Numbered from the stretch's first letter, positions 7,316 to 16,490 are shown. The stretch: 64,000 nt of DNA from Variovorax gossypii (GCF_003965815.1 NZ_RXOE01000011.1:62001-126000); one strand, 5' to 3'. The notes: a model not told the origin generated them from the sequence alone. Numbers and translations: made by a program.

Positions 7316-8590
7316 TCAGGGATACAGGCCGCGTTCCTGGCGAGCCATCAGGATGCGCTCGCAGGCCACCGCGTACGTCGCCGTGCGCAGCGTGATCTTG
7401 TGCTTGTCCGCCGTGTCCCAGATGTGGTTGAGCGCGTTCATCATGATGCGGTCGAGGCGCACGTTGATCTCGTCCTCGTCCCAGAAGAAGGACGAGAAGT
7501 CCTGCACCCATTCGAAGTAGCTCACGGTCACGCCGCCGGCGTTGCAGATCACGTCGGGCACCACCAGCACGCCGCGCTCGGCGAGGATGTCGTCGGCCTG
7601 CGGAACGGTGGGGCCGTTGGCGCCTTCGAGCACCAGCTTGGCGGTGGTCTTCTGCGCGCGCTCGGCGGTGAGCTGGCCTTCGAGGGCGGCCGGGATCAGG
7701 ATGTCGCAGGGCGTGTTCCAGAAATCCTCGTTCGGCACGATGTCGCCGCCGGCCTTGAAGCCGATCACGCCGTCGGTGCGCGAGATGGGCACCAGCTTGG
7801 CCAGGTCGAGGCCGTTGCTGTTGACGATGGTGCCGGTGTGGTCCTGCACCGCGACGATCTTGGCGCCGGCTTCGGCGAAGAGTTCTGCCGCGACGGAGCC
7901 CACGTTGCCGAAGCCCTGCACCGCGATGCGCGCGCCGCGCAGGTCCATGCCCAGGCGGCGTGCCGCTTCGCGGCCGGTGACGAACACGCCGCGGCCGGTG
8001 GCCTTCACGCGGCCCAGCGAACCGCCGAGGTGCAGCGGCTTGCCGGTGACGACGCCGGTGGCGGTGCCGCCGACGTTCATCGAGTAGGTGTCCATCATCC
8101 ACGCCATGATCTGCGCGTTGGTGTTGACGTCGGGCGCGGGGATGTCGGTGTGCGGGCCGATGATGATGCCGATCTCGCTGGTGTAGCGACGAGTGACTTT
8201 CTCGAGCTCCTGCAGCGAGAGCTTCTTCGGGTCGACGCGGATGCCGCCCTTGGCGCCGCCGTACGGCAGGTTGACCGCCGCCGTCTTGATGGTCATCCAG
8301 GCCGACAGGGCCATCACTTCTTCCAGCGTGACGTCGGGGTGGAAGCGCACGCCGCCCTTGCCCGGGCCGCGGCTCATGTTGTGCTGCACCCGGTAGCCCT
8401 CGAAGTGGGCGATGGTGCCGTCGTCCATTTCGATGGGCACGTCGACGATGAGCGCGCGCTTGGGGCGCTTGAGGGTTTCGACCCAGCGGGCCAGCGGGCC
8501 GAGGTACGGCACGACGCGATCGACCTGCGAAAGATATGTGCCCCACGGGCTGTTGGCTGTAGGACTGACGAAGGAGAGTTGTTCGCTCAT
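7316..8590 (-). CDS. gdhA: Glutamate dehydrogenase (Glu/Leu/Phe/Val family)
   Basis: 424 residues from ATG 8590; the longer in-frame reading has no matching ribosome site. The product converts glutamate and 2-oxoglutarate with ammonia and NAD(P). Substrate-site lysines are seen in MSRGPGKGGVRFHPDV and LPYGGAKGGIRVDP. TDIPAPDVNT carries the conserved Asp, and the Rossmann glycines are in GFGNVGS. VLEGANGPTVPQAD and NAGGVTVSYFEWVQD close the domain. The length is that of the hexameric short-form enzymes. It is transcribed away from the small exported-protein genes; about 230 bases lie between them and hold both promoters. Confidence 0.95.
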   Translation of the reverse strand: MSEQLSFVSPTANSPWGTYLSQVDRVVPYLGPLARWVETLKRPKRALIVDVPIEMDDGTIAHFEGYRVQHNMSRGPGKGGVRFHPDVTLEEVMALSAWMTIKTAAVNLPYGGAKGGIRVDPKKLSLQELEKVTRRYTSEIGIIIGPHTDIPAPDVNTNAQIMAWMMDTYSMNVGGTATGVVTGKPLHLGGSLGRVKATGRGVFVTGREAARRLGMDLRGARIAVQGFGNVGSVAAELFAEAGAKIVAVQDHTGTIVNSNGLDLAKLVPISRTDGVIGFKAGGDIVPNEDFWNTPCDILIPAALEGQLTAERAQKTTAKLVLEGANGPTVPQADDILAERGVLVVPDVICNAGGVTVSYFEWVQDFSSFFWDEDEINVRLDRIMMNALNHIWDTADKHKITLRTATYAVACERILMARQERGLYP

Positions 8591-8822
8591 ATGAGTTCCC
8601 TTGCTCGGTTTGTTAGGGTGGCCGCAACGATAGACCTCCGCCGCGCGTTGCGCCATGGCTTATGCGCGCCGCGGAGGCGGTTATGCAAGAGAGGTTGGTG
8701 GCGCCGCGGCGCGCACATTGCGCCGATGTAATCGCGGCGTGCGGAGGCTGACGGCATCGCTTCCTAGATTGGCACGGTCGGCGCCATTTCCGGCGACGGC
8801 GAACAACCAGGAGACACCGACC

Positions 8823-9149
8823 ATGCCGCATCGCACGCTTCTTCTTTCTTCTTCCCTTCTCGCCGCCGCCGCGCTGGCACCGCTGGCGGCATCCGCCGCC
8901 GGCGAGTACCACTTCGCGCCGACCGAAGCCGGCGTGACGCGCTACCCCGACCACGCGAAGCAGGACCCTTCGCGCGACAGGGTCGTCGCCGAGCTGGCGA
9001 CGGCGCAGAAGCAGCCCGCGTGGAACAACGTGAGCCGCGGCGCGCCCTGGCCGGCCGCGCGCACCGGCCAGCCCGCCACGCGCGAGGCGGTAGAGGCCGA
9101 GGCCATCAAGGCCATGCGGGCGGGAACGATTCCGTCGGGCGAGCGATAG
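8823..9149 (+). CDS. Small exported DUF4148-like protein
   Basis: 108 residues with a signal peptide ending near PLAASAAG. The start is ATG 8823, preceded by AGGAGA. The mature part shows TEAGVTRYPDHAKQDPSRDRVVAEL, the pattern of the short periplasmic DUF4148 proteins that are numerous in Burkholderiales. The second small exported protein gene (9278) lies downstream in the same direction. Both have good ribosome sites and may respond to the same conditions. No function is known for the family. Confidence 0.75.
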   Translation: MPHRTLLLSSSLLAAAALAPLAASAAGEYHFAPTEAGVTRYPDHAKQDPSRDRVVAELATAQKQPAWNNVSRGAPWPAARTGQPATREAVEAEAIKAMRAGTIPSGER

Positions 9150-9277
9150 GCACGCACGAGCCCGTAGATGACAGAAACGTCATCGACGGGTTATCGACCT
9201 CGCGGATCCGCTTCGTAGAGTTGCCTCACCAACCCAGGCAAACCCAGCAACCAACGTCACACATCAAGGAGTAACGA

Positions 9278-9742
9278 ATGAGCAAGCAAGCTTCCGCCAC
9301 CCGTCTGTTCGGCACCGCCGCCCTCGCCGCCCTGCTGGGCACGATCGCCGCGCCGAGCTTCGCCGGCAACTATGCAGAGGGCGATCCGCGCCCCGCGCCG
9401 CTGGCCTCGTCGACGACGCGCGCCGCGGTGACCGCCGACGCGGTGCAGTGGCTGAAGACCGCGCCGACACAGGGCTACACCAGCGGCTACCAGCAGGAGC
9501 CGGTCGCGGTCTCGGCCAACAGCCGCGCCGCCGTGGCGGCCGACACGCGTCTCTGGATCCAGTCGGGCCTGGCGGCCCAGCAGGCCAGCGAAGCCGGCGC
9601 CGACACCATGAAGCCGGGCTACCGCGAAGCCGCCGCCGAATACGCCCGGCTGCGCGCGAGCCCGGCCTACGGCGCCCTGGTCGACCAGCTCAAGAACCAG
9701 CAGGCGGCCGCGCAGTCGCAAATGCAAACGCAAGTTCGCTGA
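9278..9742 (+). CDS. Small exported alanine-rich protein, DUF4148-related
   Basis: 154 residues, with a strong AAGGAG ribosome site before ATG 9278. The signal peptide ends at IAAPSFAG. The mature part is Ala/Gln-rich with two similar helical stretches, each with an (A)AVTADAVQWLKTAPT / AAVAADTRLWIQSGL pattern, suggesting an internal duplication. It shares the signal-plus-short-helix design of the preceding gene but not obvious identity. Probably periplasmic; function unknown. Confidence 0.75.
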   Translation: MSKQASATRLFGTAALAALLGTIAAPSFAGNYAEGDPRPAPLASSTTRAAVTADAVQWLKTAPTQGYTSGYQQEPVAVSANSRAAVAADTRLWIQSGLAAQQASEAGADTMKPGYREAAAEYARLRASPAYGALVDQLKNQQAAAQSQMQTQVR

Positions 9743-9880
9743 CGGCGCACGGGACGCACGGCGGCTCCCTGGGTAGTCCAGGGTAGGCTGCCGGCAGTTC
9801 CTTGGTTCTATCTCCTATAGCCGGCGGCCATAGGCCGCATCTTCCGCCACGATTCGCTGTCCGGGCTGGATAATCCTCCA

Positions 9881-10348
9881 ATGCTCGACCTGGACCGCAT
9901 CGATCTCCGGCTGCTGAAGATCCTTCAGGAAGACGGCCGCATCACCAACCTCAAGCTGGCCGAGGCTGTGGCGCTCTCGCCCACCGCGGTGCTGGCGCGG
10001 GTGCAGCGGCTCACGCGCGACGGCTTCATCCAGGGCTACGAGGCGCGGCTCGATCCGCACAAGCTGGGCCGCGGCTTCACCGTCTTCGTCGAGGTGCTGC
10101 TCGACCGCACCACGCCCAACGTGTTCGACCAGTTCAAGGCCGCCGTGCAGGTGCGCGACGAGATCATGGAATGCCACATGGTCGCGGGCGGCTTCGACTA
10201 CCTGCTCAAGACCCGCATGGCCGACATGGCCGCCTACCGCGAGTTCGCCGGCACCGTGCTGTGGCAGCTGCCCGGCGTGCGCGAGACGCGGACCTATGCG
10301 GTGATGGAAGAAGTGAAGAACAGCGCGCGGCTGCCGCTGGGAGTCTGA
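9881..10348 (+). CDS. Lrp/AsnC family transcriptional regulator
   Basis: 155 residues. The N-terminal helix-turn-helix is LDRIDLRLLKILQEDGRITNL followed by KLAEAVALSPTAVLARVQRL. The C-terminal RAM domain (VFVEVLLDRTTPNVFDQFKAAV, ECHMVAGGFDYLLKTRMADMAAYREF) binds amino acids and assembles octamers in the family. Its target is not evident. In many betaproteobacteria an Lrp of this type sits near amino-acid genes, and glutamate dehydrogenase is 1.3 kb away. The convergent YggS gene begins 20 bases after its stop. Confidence 0.92.
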   Translation: MLDLDRIDLRLLKILQEDGRITNLKLAEAVALSPTAVLARVQRLTRDGFIQGYEARLDPHKLGRGFTVFVEVLLDRTTPNVFDQFKAAVQVRDEIMECHMVAGGFDYLLKTRMADMAAYREFAGTVLWQLPGVRETRTYAVMEEVKNSARLPLGV

Positions 10349-10368
10349 CGCACGAAGAGGCGATCAGA

Positions 10369-11073
10369 TCAGGCCGGCTTGGCGTAGGTGCGCCCGCCGA
10401 AGATCGCCGTGCCGACGCGCACCATCGTGCTGCCCGCGCTGATGGCGGCCTCGAGGTCCGCGCTCATGCCGAGCGACAACGTGTCCAGCGCGATGCCCGC
10501 GTCGCGGATCGACTGGTACACGGCATGCGCGCGCAGGCACAGATCGCGCTGCGCTTCGAAGCCGGCGGCCGGCTCGGGAATCGCCATGAGCCCGCGCAGC
10601 CGAAGTTGTGGCAAAGCCGCCACAGCGCGCGCCAGCGCCAGCGCCTCTTCCGGAGGCACACCGGACTTGTTGGCACCGCCGTCCACATTAACCTGAAGGC
10701 ATACATCCAGCGGCGGCAGGTGCGCCGGCCGCTGGGCCGAAAGACGCTCCGCGATCTTCAATCTGTCTATGCTGTGGACCCAGTCGAAGTGCTCGGCCAC
10801 CGGCCGCGTCTTGTTGCTCTGAAGCGGCCCGATGCAGTGCCATTCGAGGGAAGAACGCAGGTCGGCGAGGGCTTCGATCTTGTCCAGCCCTTCCTGCACG
10901 TAGTTCTCGCCGAAGGCCGACTGGCCCGCCGCGTGCGCCTCGCGCACCGCCTCGGGGCCGAAGGTCTTGGACACCGCCAGCAACCGCACTTCCGACGGGT
11001 CACGGCCGGCCGTTACACATGCCTTCGCGATCCGGTTGTTTACTTGCTGGAGGTCGTCGCCAATCATCGTCAT
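10369..11073 (-). CDS. PLP homeostasis protein YggS family
   Basis: 234 residues. A single-domain alanine-racemase-fold protein that carries pyridoxal phosphate and maintains PLP and amino-acid pools. Visible landmarks are RLLAVSKTF (PLP lysine), SAFGENYVQEGLDKI, LEWHCIGPLQSNKTRPV, VNVDGGANKSG and LSLGMSADLEAAISAGSTMVRVGTAIFG. The start is ATG 11073, or the internal ATG at 11067. It is divergent from pilT with 51 bases between them; this yggS/pilT head-to-head arrangement is common in Proteobacteria. Confidence 0.93.
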   Translation of the reverse strand: MTMIGDDLQQVNNRIAKACVTAGRDPSEVRLLAVSKTFGPEAVREAHAAGQSAFGENYVQEGLDKIEALADLRSSLEWHCIGPLQSNKTRPVAEHFDWVHSIDRLKIAERLSAQRPAHLPPLDVCLQVNVDGGANKSGVPPEEALALARAVAALPQLRLRGLMAIPEPAAGFEAQRDLCLRAHAVYQSIRDAGIALDTLSLGMSADLEAAISAGSTMVRVGTAIFGGRTYAKPA

Positions 11074-11124
11074 AATCGTCCAAAATCGTATCAAAACGTC
11101 ACGAAACCCGAGCCGAGGAGCCCC

Positions 11125-12168
11125 GTGGACATCACCCAATTGCTGGCGTTCAGCGTCAAGAACAAAGCCTCCGACCTGCACCTTTCCGCGGGCCTGCCGC
11201 CCATGATCCGCGTCAACGGCGACGTGCGCCGCATCAACGTCGACGCGCTCGACCACAAGGGCGTGCACGCCATGGTGTACGACATCATGAGCGACACGCA
11301 CCGCAAGCACTACGAAGAGTTCCTGGAGGTCGACTTCTCGTTCGAGATCGACGGCCTCGCGCGCTTCCGCGTGAACGCCTTCAACCAGGCGCGCGGCGCG
11401 GCCGCCGTGTTCCGGACCATTCCTTCGAAGATCCTCACGCTCGAACAACTCAACGCGCCGAAGATTTTCGGCGAACTGGCGCTCAAGCCGCGCGGGCTGG
11501 TGCTGGTGACGGGCCCCACGGGCTCGGGCAAGTCGACCACGCTGGCCGCGATGATCAACTACCTCAACGAGAACGAGTACGGCCACATCCTCACGGTGGA
11601 AGACCCGATCGAATTCGTGCACGAGTCGAAGAAGTGCCTGATCAACCAGCGCGAAGTGGGGCCGATGACGCTGTCGTTCTCGAACGCCCTGCGCTCCGCG
11701 CTGCGCGAAGACCCCGACGCCATCCTGGTGGGCGAGCTGCGCGACCTGGAAACCATCCGCCTGGCCATGACCGCCGCCGAGACGGGCCACCTGGTGTTCG
11801 GCACGCTGCACACCTCGTCGGCCGCCAAGACCATCGACCGGATCATCGACGTGTTCCCCGGCGAAGAGAAGGAAATGATCCGCGCGATGCTCTCGGAGTC
11901 GCTGCAGGCCGTGATCTCGCAGACGCTGTGCAAGACCAAGGACGGCCAGGGCCGCGTGGCGGCGCACGAGATCATGCTGGGCACGCCAGCCATCCGGAAC
12001 CTGATCCGCGAGGCGAAGGTGGCGCAGATGTACTCCACCATCCAGACCGGCCAGGGCTCGGGCATGCAGACGCTCGACCAGAACCTGACGGAACTGGTGC
12101 GCCGCAATACCATCTCGGCAGCAGAGGCCCGCGGCAAGGCCAAGATCCCAGAGAATTTCCCAGGCTAG
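11125..12168 (+). CDS. pilT: Type IV pilus retraction ATPase PilT
   Basis: 347 residues starting at GTG 11125, preceded by GAGGAG at the right distance. The N-terminal PAS-like domain (ITQLLAFSVKNKASDLHLS) leads to Walker A GPTGSGKST (about 130-138). The Asp box with VEDPIEFVHESKK, Walker B (DAILVGELRD), the His box (TAAETGHLVFGTLHT) and the C-terminal AIRNLIREAKVAQMYSTIQTG of PilT follow. It powers pilus depolymerisation at the inner membrane for twitching motility and DNA uptake. pilU follows after a repeat-bearing gap of 136 bases. Confidence 0.96.
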   Translation: MDITQLLAFSVKNKASDLHLSAGLPPMIRVNGDVRRINVDALDHKGVHAMVYDIMSDTHRKHYEEFLEVDFSFEIDGLARFRVNAFNQARGAAAVFRTIPSKILTLEQLNAPKIFGELALKPRGLVLVTGPTGSGKSTTLAAMINYLNENEYGHILTVEDPIEFVHESKKCLINQREVGPMTLSFSNALRSALREDPDAILVGELRDLETIRLAMTAAETGHLVFGTLHTSSAAKTIDRIIDVFPGEEKEMIRAMLSESLQAVISQTLCKTKDGQGRVAAHEIMLGTPAIRNLIREAKVAQMYSTIQTGQGSGMQTLDQNLTELVRRNTISAAEARGKAKIPENFPG

Positions 12169-12173
12169 TCATG

Positions 12174-12270
12174 AGGCCCCCCGGCTTTTCACTTCGCTGC
12201 GCTGCGTGTAACTCCACCCTCCAAGGGGGAGGCGCGGCCGCCTTGGGGCGGCCCGGCGGTCGGCCGCCAA
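12174..12270. repeat. GC-rich palindromic intergenic repeat between pilT and pilU
   Basis: Holds CACTTCGCTGCGCTGCGTG, then ACCCTCCAAGGGGGAG and a GCGGCCGCC...GGCGGCCC palindrome. The parts and order match the elements at 481-573 and 37240-37336. In the transcript it would form hairpins between pilT and pilU and could alter relative mRNA stability. Confidence 0.55.
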
Positions 12271-12304
12271 CGGGTTCAATCTAAACAGATCAAGGAGCGC
12301 TCTC

Positions 12305-13441
12305 ATGGAACGCGATCAAGCCAGCCAGTTCATCAACGACCTGCTCAAGCTCATGGTGAGCCGCAACGGCAGCGACCTGTTCATCACGGCCGACTTCCCG
12401 CCGGCCATCAAGGTCGACGGCAAGGTCACCAAGGTCTCGCAGCAGGCGCTGGGCGCGCCGCACACGCTGGCGCTCACCCGCTCGATCATGAACGACCGCC
12501 AGACGGCCGAATTCGAGCGCACCAAGGAATGCAACTTCGCGATCTCGCCGACCGGCATCGGCCGCTTCCGCGTGAACGCCTTCGTGCAGCAGGGCAAGGT
12601 TGGCATGGTGCTGCGGACCATTCCCGCCAAGCTGCCGACCATCGACGGGCTGGGCATGCCGCAGGTGCTGAAGGACGTGTCGATGACCAAGCGCGGCCTG
12701 TGCATCCTGGTGGGTGCCACGGGCTCGGGCAAGTCGACCACGCTGGCCGCGATGATCGACTGGCGCAACGAGAACTCGTTCGGCCACATCGTGACGGTGG
12801 AAGACCCGGTCGAATTCGTGCATCCGCACAAGAACTGCGTGGTGACGCAGCGCGAGGTGGGCATCGATACCGACAGCTGGGAGGCCGCGCTGAAGAACAC
12901 GCTGCGCCAGGCGCCCGACGTGATCCTGATGGGCGAAATCCGCGACCGCGAGACCATGGAACACGCCGTGGCCTTCGCCGAAACGGGCCACCTGTGCATG
13001 GCAACGCTGCACGCCAACAGCGCCAACCAGGCGCTGGACCGGATCATCAACTTCTTCCCCGAAGAGCGCCGCGCCCAGCTGCTGATGGACCTGTCGCTGA
13101 ACCTGCGCTCGCTGGTTTCGCAGCGGCTGGTGCCGACGGAAGACGGCCTGGGCCGCGTGGCCGCGGTGGAAGTGCTGCTGAACACGCCGCTGATTTCCGA
13201 CCTGATCTTCAAGGGCGAAGTGGGCGAGATCAAGGAGATCATGCGCAAGAGCCGCAACCTGGGCATGCAGACCTTCGACCAGGCGCTGTTCGACCTGTTC
13301 GAGAGCCACTCGATCAGCTTCGAGGACGCCATCCGCAACGCCGACTCGGCCAACGACCTGCGGCTGCAGATCAAGCTCAACAGCCAGCGTGCGCGCAGCA
13401 CCGACCTGGCCGCGGGCACGGAGCACTTCGCGATCGTCTGA
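12305..13441 (+). CDS. pilU: PilT-like pilus ATPase PilU
   Basis: 378 residues. It has the PilT fold with Walker A GATGSGKST (about 137-145), VEDPVEFVHPHKN, Walker B (DVILMGEIRDRET) and FAETGHLCMATLHANSANQALDRI. PilU-type features are the longer C-terminus and the EEIRKE-like SADSANDLRLQIKL end. PilU works as an accessory motor that depends on PilT. A ribosome site AAGGAG precedes ATG 12305. The stop abuts the stop of the convergent MFS gene with no space for a terminator. Confidence 0.94.
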   Translation: MERDQASQFINDLLKLMVSRNGSDLFITADFPPAIKVDGKVTKVSQQALGAPHTLALTRSIMNDRQTAEFERTKECNFAISPTGIGRFRVNAFVQQGKVGMVLRTIPAKLPTIDGLGMPQVLKDVSMTKRGLCILVGATGSGKSTTLAAMIDWRNENSFGHIVTVEDPVEFVHPHKNCVVTQREVGIDTDSWEAALKNTLRQAPDVILMGEIRDRETMEHAVAFAETGHLCMATLHANSANQALDRIINFFPEERRAQLLMDLSLNLRSLVSQRLVPTEDGLGRVAAVEVLLNTPLISDLIFKGEVGEIKEIMRKSRNLGMQTFDQALFDLFESHSISFEDAIRNADSANDLRLQIKLNSQRARSTDLAAGTEHFAIV

Positions 13442-14995
13442 TCAGTCGATCGTCCGCTGCCACGCGGCGAACACGCCGGCAGCCAGCGCAATCACCGCCA
13501 TCGCGGTGAAGCCGTCGAGCGAGGCCATGAACGTGGCCTGCTGCTCCAGCGTGCGATAGAGCGTGCCGAGCGCCATCGCATGCGCCTCGCCGGCCGCATG
13601 GCCCGCCGCGGCGAAGCCGCGGGTCAAAGAATCCAGCGCCTGCATGAAGCTCGCGTTCGCGGCATTGGCCGATTCGCTCAGCCGCACCTCGTGCAGCGCG
13701 AGCCGGTGCTGCTGGAGCGCGATCACGGTCGAGGTCGCGAACGAGATCGCCAGCTGGCGCACGAGGTTCTTCAGGCGGTAGCCGTGCGCGAACTCCTCCG
13801 CCGCGAAAGGCTTGAAGGTGAGGTTCGCCACCGGCAGCACGACGAACAGCATCAGCAGCCCGCGCAGCAGCAGCGGCACCAGCAGTGCCTCGCGCCCGGC
13901 CTGCGGCGTGACGCGCGACAGCAGCCACGCCGCCAGCGCCGCGATGCCGAAACCGACGACGATCAGCCACTTCTTGCGCGCCAGCCGCGCCGAGTACTTC
14001 AGGTAGACGAAGACCAGCAGCCCGGTCGCGAACGAGGCCGCACCCGTGAAGTAGCCGGCGTTGCCCACAGTGAAGCCCAGGCCGCCCTCCATCATCCGCG
14101 GCAGCAGGTAGCTGAAGCCCGTCGAGAGGTAGTAGTAGACGACGTAGAGCGCCAGCCCGACGCGGAACGAGGCATTGCGCAGCGCATGCAGCCGCACCAG
14201 CGGCGCCGGGTGCCGCCACTGCTGCCAGCCGAACCAGGCGAGCCCCGCCACGCTCGCGATGGTGAGGCCGATGAGCGCGGGCGAGCCGGTGAAGAGCTCG
14301 AAGTGCGAGCGCGTCAACACCACCTGCAGCGCGGCCTGCGCGAGCGCAAACACCACGTAGGCGATGTAGTGCGGCTCGGTGCGCTCGTGCGGCTCGACGT
14401 CGCCGATGTCGGGCAGCGTCCAGAGCACGAGCAGGCCGATCAGCGCCGCGGCCGGCGCGGTACTCGCGAACAGCCAGCGCCAGTCGAAGTTGGCGACCAG
14501 GAAGGCGCCCGCGATGGGTGCCAGCGCACCGCCGAAGACGATCAGCACCATGAACGCCTTCAGCGCCTTGGCACGGCGCGCGGGCGGAATGCCGATCTGG
14601 ATCAGGATACGACAGGCGCCCAGCATCGGACCGACGAAGTAGCCTTGCGCGGCACGCGCGAGCGTGAGTTGCATCGAGCTGTCGCACAGCGCCGCACCCA
14701 CGCCGCCCGCGGCGAAGGCGAACATGCAGACTGCCAGGTAGCGCCGGTAGCCCAGCCGCTCGATCCACGCATGCTGTTGCAGGATGCCGAGCACGGCGCC
14801 CAGCGCATAGGCGCTCGAGGCCCACACGAGTTCGTCGGGCGAGGCGTTCACGCCGCCGGCGATGTAGCTGGCGAAGAAGGCGAAGAGCGCGTTGTCGAAA
14901 TAGTCGATGGCCGTGACGAGGCCGATGGCCCAGGGCAGCAGCGCGACCGCGGCACTGCTGCCGCGCGAAGGCCATGCCAGGGCCGTCGTGCTCAT
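13442..14995 (-). CDS. DHA2-type MFS drug transporter
   Basis: About 517 residues with fourteen predicted membrane helices and a motif D1-like beginning (IDYFDNALFAFFASYI). RRAKALKAFMVLIVFGGALAPIAGAFL corresponds to motif C of antiporters. The ending AMALGTLYRTLEQQATFMASLDGFTAMAVIALAAGVF is typical of EmrB/FarB-like DHA2 exporters. No membrane-fusion partner is adjacent. The start ATG 14995 overlaps the MerR stop (ATGA), so exporter and regulator are translationally coupled, which implies MerR-controlled drug efflux. Confidence 0.88.
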   Translation of the reverse strand: MSTTALAWPSRGSSAAVALLPWAIGLVTAIDYFDNALFAFFASYIAGGVNASPDELVWASSAYALGAVLGILQQHAWIERLGYRRYLAVCMFAFAAGGVGAALCDSSMQLTLARAAQGYFVGPMLGACRILIQIGIPPARRAKALKAFMVLIVFGGALAPIAGAFLVANFDWRWLFASTAPAAALIGLLVLWTLPDIGDVEPHERTEPHYIAYVVFALAQAALQVVLTRSHFELFTGSPALIGLTIASVAGLAWFGWQQWRHPAPLVRLHALRNASFRVGLALYVVYYYLSTGFSYLLPRMMEGGLGFTVGNAGYFTGAASFATGLLVFVYLKYSARLARKKWLIVVGFGIAALAAWLLSRVTPQAGREALLVPLLLRGLLMLFVVLPVANLTFKPFAAEEFAHGYRLKNLVRQLAISFATSTVIALQQHRLALHEVRLSESANAANASFMQALDSLTRGFAAAGHAAGEAHAMALGTLYRTLEQQATFMASLDGFTAMAVIALAAGVFAAWQRTID

Positions 14996-15474
14996 GATGC
15001 GGGCCGTTCCTTGCGACGCTGCTCGAGCGCCTCCTCCACCGGCTCGCCGGCGAGGCGGCGCTCCACGTAGTCGAGATCGCGCTTGAGCTGCGCCTGCAGC
15101 GCGGCGGCTTCCTTGAGCTCGCGACGGACCTGCGCCACGCGCGCGTCGAGCGTCGCCAACTGCCCGGTGAGGGTTTCGCGCAGCGTCTTGAGCGAGGCAT
15201 TCGACAGCCGCGGACGCCCGCCTTCGGCCGGCGCCTCCATCGGCTGCTGAAGCATCGCGGTAATGGCGGTGAGCGAGAAACCCAGCGAGCGCATGCGCAG
15301 CACGCGTGCCAGCTTGTCGAGATCGGCCTGCTCGTACAGGCGGTAGCCGCCCTCGCTGCGCACCGGCACCACGATGCCCAGTTCCTCGTAGTACTTGAGC
15401 GTGCGCGGCGTGACGTCGAGCCGGGCCGCGGCGTCGCGCACCGTGATGGTCCTGGCGGGGTTCTGGACGGTCAT
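14992..15474 (-). CDS. MerR family transcriptional regulator
   Basis: 160 residues. The winged HTH is ITVRDAAARLDVTPRTLKYYEELGIV followed by SEGGYRLYEQADLDKLARVLRMRSLGFSL. A coiled coil (LSNASLKTLRETLTGQLATLDARVAQVRREL) forms the dimer helix. No metal-binding cysteines are present, so it is more likely a sensor of an organic compound. It is the first gene of a two-gene unit with the MFS exporter. The palindrome TACGT-TC-ACGTA upstream (15500-15511) is its probable operator. Confidence 0.93.
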   Translation of the reverse strand: MTVQNPARTITVRDAAARLDVTPRTLKYYEELGIVVPVRSEGGYRLYEQADLDKLARVLRMRSLGFSLTAITAMLQQPMEAPAEGGRPRLSNASLKTLRETLTGQLATLDARVAQVRRELKEAAALQAQLKRDLDYVERRLAGEPVEEALEQRRKERPAS

Positions 15475-15499
15475 GATGGGGCGATTTTACCCAAACCTG

Positions 15500-15511
15500 T
15501 ACGTTCACGTA
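15500..15511. promoter_or_regulatory. MerR-type operator palindrome
   Basis: TACGT-TC-ACGTA, a perfect inverted repeat, lies in the 87-base gap between the divergent merR and dehydrogenase genes. Its position 26 bases upstream of the merR ATG and the surrounding ACCTG...TATG resemble MerR-family sites that sit between -35 and -10. It may act on both divergent promoters. Confidence 0.5.
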
Positions 15512-15561
15512 TATGTTAGACGCATCCCACCTGCGACGGAATGGCTTTAAGCTGTCGCCCC

Positions 15562-16470
15562 ATGAGCAGCATCAACCCCCGCACCTACGAATCCGTTCCC
15601 GCACAGACAGTGGCCTTCCTCGGCCTCGGCGTCATGGGCGGCCCGATGGCCGGCCACCTGGCAAAGGCCGGCCACAGCGTCACGGTCTACAACCGCACGG
15701 CCGCCAAGGCGCAGGCCTGGGCCGACGAATTCGGCCCGCCCGGCCGCCATGCCGCCACGCCGCGCGAAGCGGTCGCGGGCGCCGACATCGTGTTCAGCTG
15801 CGTCGGCAATGACGACGACCTGCGCTCGGTGGTGCTGGGCGACGACGGCGCCTTCGCCGGCATGAAGAAGGGTGCCGTGCTGGTCGACCACACGACCGCC
15901 TCGGCCGACGTGGCGCGCGAGCTTTCCAGGGCGGCCCAGGCGCTGGGCCTGCACTTCATCGACGCACCCGTCTCGGGCGGCCAGGCCGGCGCGCAGAACG
16001 GCGCGCTCACGGTGATGTGCGGCGGCGACGCGGCGGTGTTCGAACGCATCAAGCCGGTGGCCATGGCCTTCTCGCGCGCGGTCACGCTGCTGGGCGAGAG
16101 CGGCGCCGGCCAGCTCGCGAAGATGGTCAACCAGATCGCCATTGCGGGGCTGGTGCAGGGCCTGTCGGAAGCCATCGCCTTCGGCCAGCGCGCCGGACTC
16201 GACATGGAAGCCGTGCTGGGCGTCATCAGCAAGGGCGCGGCCCAGAGCTGGCAGATGGAGAACCGCGGCAAGACCATGATCGAAGGCAAGTTCGACTACG
16301 GCTTCGCCGTCGACTGGATGCGCAAGGACCTGGGCCTGGTGCTCGACGAAGCCAAGCGCAACGGCGCGCGCGTGCCGGTGACGGCGCTGGTCGACCAGTT
16401 CTATGCCGACGTGCAGCAGGCCGGCGGGCGGCGCTGGGATACCTCGAGCCTCATCACGCGGCTCAAGTGA
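15562..16470 (+). CDS. 3-hydroxyisobutyrate dehydrogenase-family NAD(P) oxidoreductase
   Basis: 302 residues from ATG 15562. The Rossmann motif is GLGVMGGPMAGHLAKAGHSVTVYNRT. The substrate-binding DAPVSGGQAGAQNGALTVMCGG and the catalytic-lysine helix AGQLAKMVNQI are canonical for beta-hydroxyacid dehydrogenases (3-hydroxyisobutyrate, tartronate semialdehyde, glyoxylate/succinic semialdehyde reductases). WMRKDLGLVLDEA completes the family pattern. Substrate cannot be fixed from sequence alone. The gene is divergent from merR and ends at a clear bidirectional terminator. Confidence 0.9.
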   Translation: MSSINPRTYESVPAQTVAFLGLGVMGGPMAGHLAKAGHSVTVYNRTAAKAQAWADEFGPPGRHAATPREAVAGADIVFSCVGNDDDLRSVVLGDDGAFAGMKKGAVLVDHTTASADVARELSRAAQALGLHFIDAPVSGGQAGAQNGALTVMCGGDAAVFERIKPVAMAFSRAVTLLGESGAGQLAKMVNQIAIAGLVQGLSEAIAFGQRAGLDMEAVLGVISKGAAQSWQMENRGKTMIEGKFDYGFAVDWMRKDLGLVLDEAKRNGARVPVTALVDQFYADVQQAGGRRWDTSSLITRLK

Positions 16471-16490
16471 CCAGCCAGGTGACGCCATGA

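Noticed and set aside
8774..8795. TTGGCACGGTCGGCGCC upstream of the DUF4148 gene as a sigma-54 promoter
   Set aside because: GG and GC spacing is right but the -12 element lacks TTGCA; too weak compared with the sites at 39023 and 44290.
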